Shown: piece by piece, positions 62,661 to 64,000 of the stretch
How the letters are laid out: every line of letters begins with the position of its first letter
How positions within the stretch are numbered: position 1 is the stretch's first letter
Origin: Shewanella violacea DSS12
GTDB taxonomy: Bacteria > Pseudomonadota > Gammaproteobacteria > Enterobacterales > Shewanellaceae
Assembly: GCF_000091325.1 (NCBI RefSeq)
Contig: NC_014012.1
Coordinates: forward strand, 2,462,824 to 2,526,823
Direction of reading: 5' to 3'
DNA length: 64,000 nucleotides
Position numbers and translations under genes: made by a program
The notes under the pieces: model-generated
What the model was told of the DNA's origin: nothing
Seen by the model: only the letters and a program-made list of their open reading frames with translations
Database searches by the model: none

Positions 62661-62688
62661 ATTACACATTCTATACATTGTGCGCACT
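62661..62688. repeat. attR: dif-like site at the right end of the provirus
   Basis: XerD-side arm ATTACACATTC, centre TATACA, XerC arm TTGTGCGCACT. The centre and XerC arm are dif-like, while the XerD-side arm is divergent and most likely comes from the virus. Confidence 0.83.
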
Positions 62689-62890
62689 TATTGGTATGGA
62701 TGCCCGGATGGCATTTGAGACCTTAAACCTGACTATTATTCCTTTGTTAACCTTATCCAATTCAAACTGCTCATCCATGTATTACAAAGATGAGCCCCAT
62801 GTTTTGTTCGAGTCCGTTGTCTTTAAGCAAAGTTAGCTTCTTGGTAAATAATAACGTATGTGCGTCCATGATTATTTGTTCAAACTCGCC

Positions 62891-64000
62891 TTAAGGAGTT
62901 TCAGCTTTATCTTTATCCCAAAGTAAAAGCTTACGCCAGCCATTCACATTCGCCGGACCGGTTTTTCTGAGTACCATGTTACGCATGATACGGCCGATAA
63001 ATGTGCGTCCTTTTCCGGCCAGTCTAATGACTCTATTAGATTCATCGATAACCCAAGAGATCTGCGCTAAACGTTGTGCTTTAAATGCTGGCAATAAGGT
63101 CTTAGTGGTTTTATGGGTCTTGAGCAAGTCAGCCAGACAATGTGCATCTTCTAAACCCATACCAACACCTTGTTGCAGTGTCGGCGGACATCCATGTAGT
63201 GCATCGCCTATAAGGACAACTTTGCCTGAGTAGACATCACGACAAGTCACAGATTTTAACCTGCCTTGTATAACTGGTGTATCAGCCTCCAAGCACTCGA
63301 TAGCAGAGACAACCTTGCTATCGAAACCTGAAAAACGTCGACGTAACCAGGCTTTCTTATCTTTTATCGACTCAAACTTACCCGTTTCATCCAGTATGTG
63401 TGCATAGCAATAGACCTTGTTATCAGGCATGGGATAACGCATAAATAAGTTATCTGAGCCTAAATAATATGTCGGATCCAGTCCCTGTGTGTCTTGCTCA
63501 ATCAAGAAACGCCAGTTTGTCACACCCAGATCTTCTAATTCAGGATTCTCGAATGACATATGCCGAGTTTGTGAGTTTATGCCGTCGGCAGCAACCACAA
63601 GATCAAATAGCTCAGAGTCTCCATTATCGAACTCAACATCTGCTATTTCATCATATTGATTTATCTGCTTAACGCTGACACCAAATCTGACTTTGGTCTC
63701 CATACCTTGGCGCAGTAACTCCAGCAGTTTAACTCGCGGCAATGCCAGAAATGGTTGCTGGTTGAAAGGCTCTTCTAATAATGAAGCAGACGATATAATT
63801 TTCCCATTGGGTTTAACGTAACTGACGGCTTTAACTTGATGAGCTGACTGTAGAAGTTTCTGCTTTAAACCTAACTTATCCAAACCGGCAACGGCATTGG
63901 CAGGCAGACAAATCCCGGCACCATCACAGGACCATGTAGGCGTTCGTTCTATGAGTGTATATTCGTGTGTTGAATCATCGAGACGCCTGGCAAGTGATAA
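62891..64000 (-). CDS. FAD-dependent monooxygenase (UbiH/salicylate-hydroxylase type), 5' end outside the window
   Basis: Flavoprotein hydroxylase; the open frame continues past 64000, so the N-terminal GxGxxG is not seen. Visible: TYTLIE-type second strand and WSCDGAGICLPANAVAGLDKLGL near the edge, then ELFDLVVAADGINSQTR (DG motif), and GKVVLIGDALHGCPPTLQQGVGMGLEDAHCLADLL (GD motif). Substrate unknown. First host gene to the right of the provirus. Confidence 0.88.
   Translation of the reverse strand, partial: LSLARRLDDSTHEYTLIERTPTWSCDGAGICLPANAVAGLDKLGLKQKLLQSAHQVKAVSYVKPNGKIISSASLLEEPFNQQPFLALPRVKLLELLRQGMETKVRFGVSVKQINQYDEIADVEFDNGDSELFDLVVAADGINSQTRHMSFENPELEDLGVTNWRFLIEQDTQGLDPTYYLGSDNLFMRYPMPDNKVYCYAHILDETGKFESIKDKKAWLRRRFSGFDSKVVSAIECLEADTPVIQGRLKSVTCRDVYSGKVVLIGDALHGCPPTLQQGVGMGLEDAHCLADLLKTHKTTKTLLPAFKAQRLAQISWVIDESNRVIRLAGKGRTFIGRIMRNMVLRKTGPANVNGWRKLLLWDKDKAETP

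Larger units (their letters stand above)
49379..62688. mobile_element. Corticovirus-like (PM2-like) tailless provirus integrated at dif
   Basis: About 13.28 kb bounded by dif-like sites sharing TATACATTGTGCGCA. It holds HUH Rep, P9-like packaging ATPase, P2-like double-jelly-roll capsid protein, spike, hydrolase and many small membrane proteins on the minus strand. Two small regulator-like genes lie on the plus strand at the ends. There is no terminase, portal, tail, holin-antiholin cassette of known type, or integrase. PM2 itself is ~10 kb and circular. The genes look intact, so the provirus may be active. Confidence 0.88.

Overview
The window looks like a piece of a marine gammaproteobacterial chromosome, most likely Shewanella. 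The evidence is a ccoNOQP-ccoH-ccoI-ccoS-fnr/etrA block, two GAPDH genes in the arrangement I associate with Shewanella, a two-subunit bacterioferritin, uspE/ttcA near fnr, and AT-leaning DNA. It appears to include the replication terminus: removing an inserted element at 49.4-62.7 kb rebuilds a 28-bp sequence that, compared from memory, matches the E. coli dif site at 26 of 28 positions.

Left part (1-31 kb): a secreted subtilisin-like protease with two C-terminal PPC domains, a RluA-type pseudouridine synthase and a secreted M1 aminopeptidase. Next comes an accessory island (5.9-9.2 kb) with a tyrosine recombinase, a tandem array of ~120-140 bp repeats carrying the palindrome ATGGTT-N-AACCAT, two more copies of that palindrome, and a probable ribbon-helix-helix protein. 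Then follow mostly single genes: a periplasmic binding protein, an APH/choline-kinase-like enzyme, a chemoreceptor, an SDR, a GNAT, a PotD-like binding protein, the bacterioferritin pair and LasT. A sortase lies beside a substrate carrying an LPKTA-type signal. gapA and a 478-aa GAPDH surround a lipoprotein. Three tRNA genes (Gly, Cys, Leu) follow, with a decayed tRNA-Leu fragment just beyond them.

Middle part (29.6-48 kb): an aromatic/aspartate aminotransferase, YvcK/CofD-like protein, Bax-type glucosaminidase, TtcA and UspE. The microaerobic respiration cluster has an Fnr-family regulator gene at one end and a perfect FNR box at the other. An HD-GYP response regulator, a Fur-box-preceded Cys-rich small protein and an orphan tyrosine recombinase come next, followed by ~1.4 kb of gene-free, hairpin-rich DNA.

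Right part (49.4-62.7 kb): a ~13.3 kb integrated virus of the PM2-like (corticovirus-like) tailless, membrane-containing type. It has an HUH rolling-circle Rep, an FtsK/P9-like packaging ATPase, a PM2-P2-like major capsid protein, an Asp-box spike, a virion peptidoglycan-hydrolase candidate and a string of very small membrane proteins joined by ATGA/TAATG stop-start overlaps. It encodes no recognisable integrase and is bounded by dif-like sites, so it probably uses host XerCD. Unusual cargo includes an 85-aa protein with a near copy of the EF-Tu P-loop segment and a PP-loop (PAPS-reductase-like) protein. A structured leader of three GNRA-loop hairpins precedes the capsid genes, and a gene-free region with ~12-bp-period iterons and large hairpins may hold the replication origin. 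After the element the chromosome resumes with a flavin monooxygenase gene cut by the window edge.
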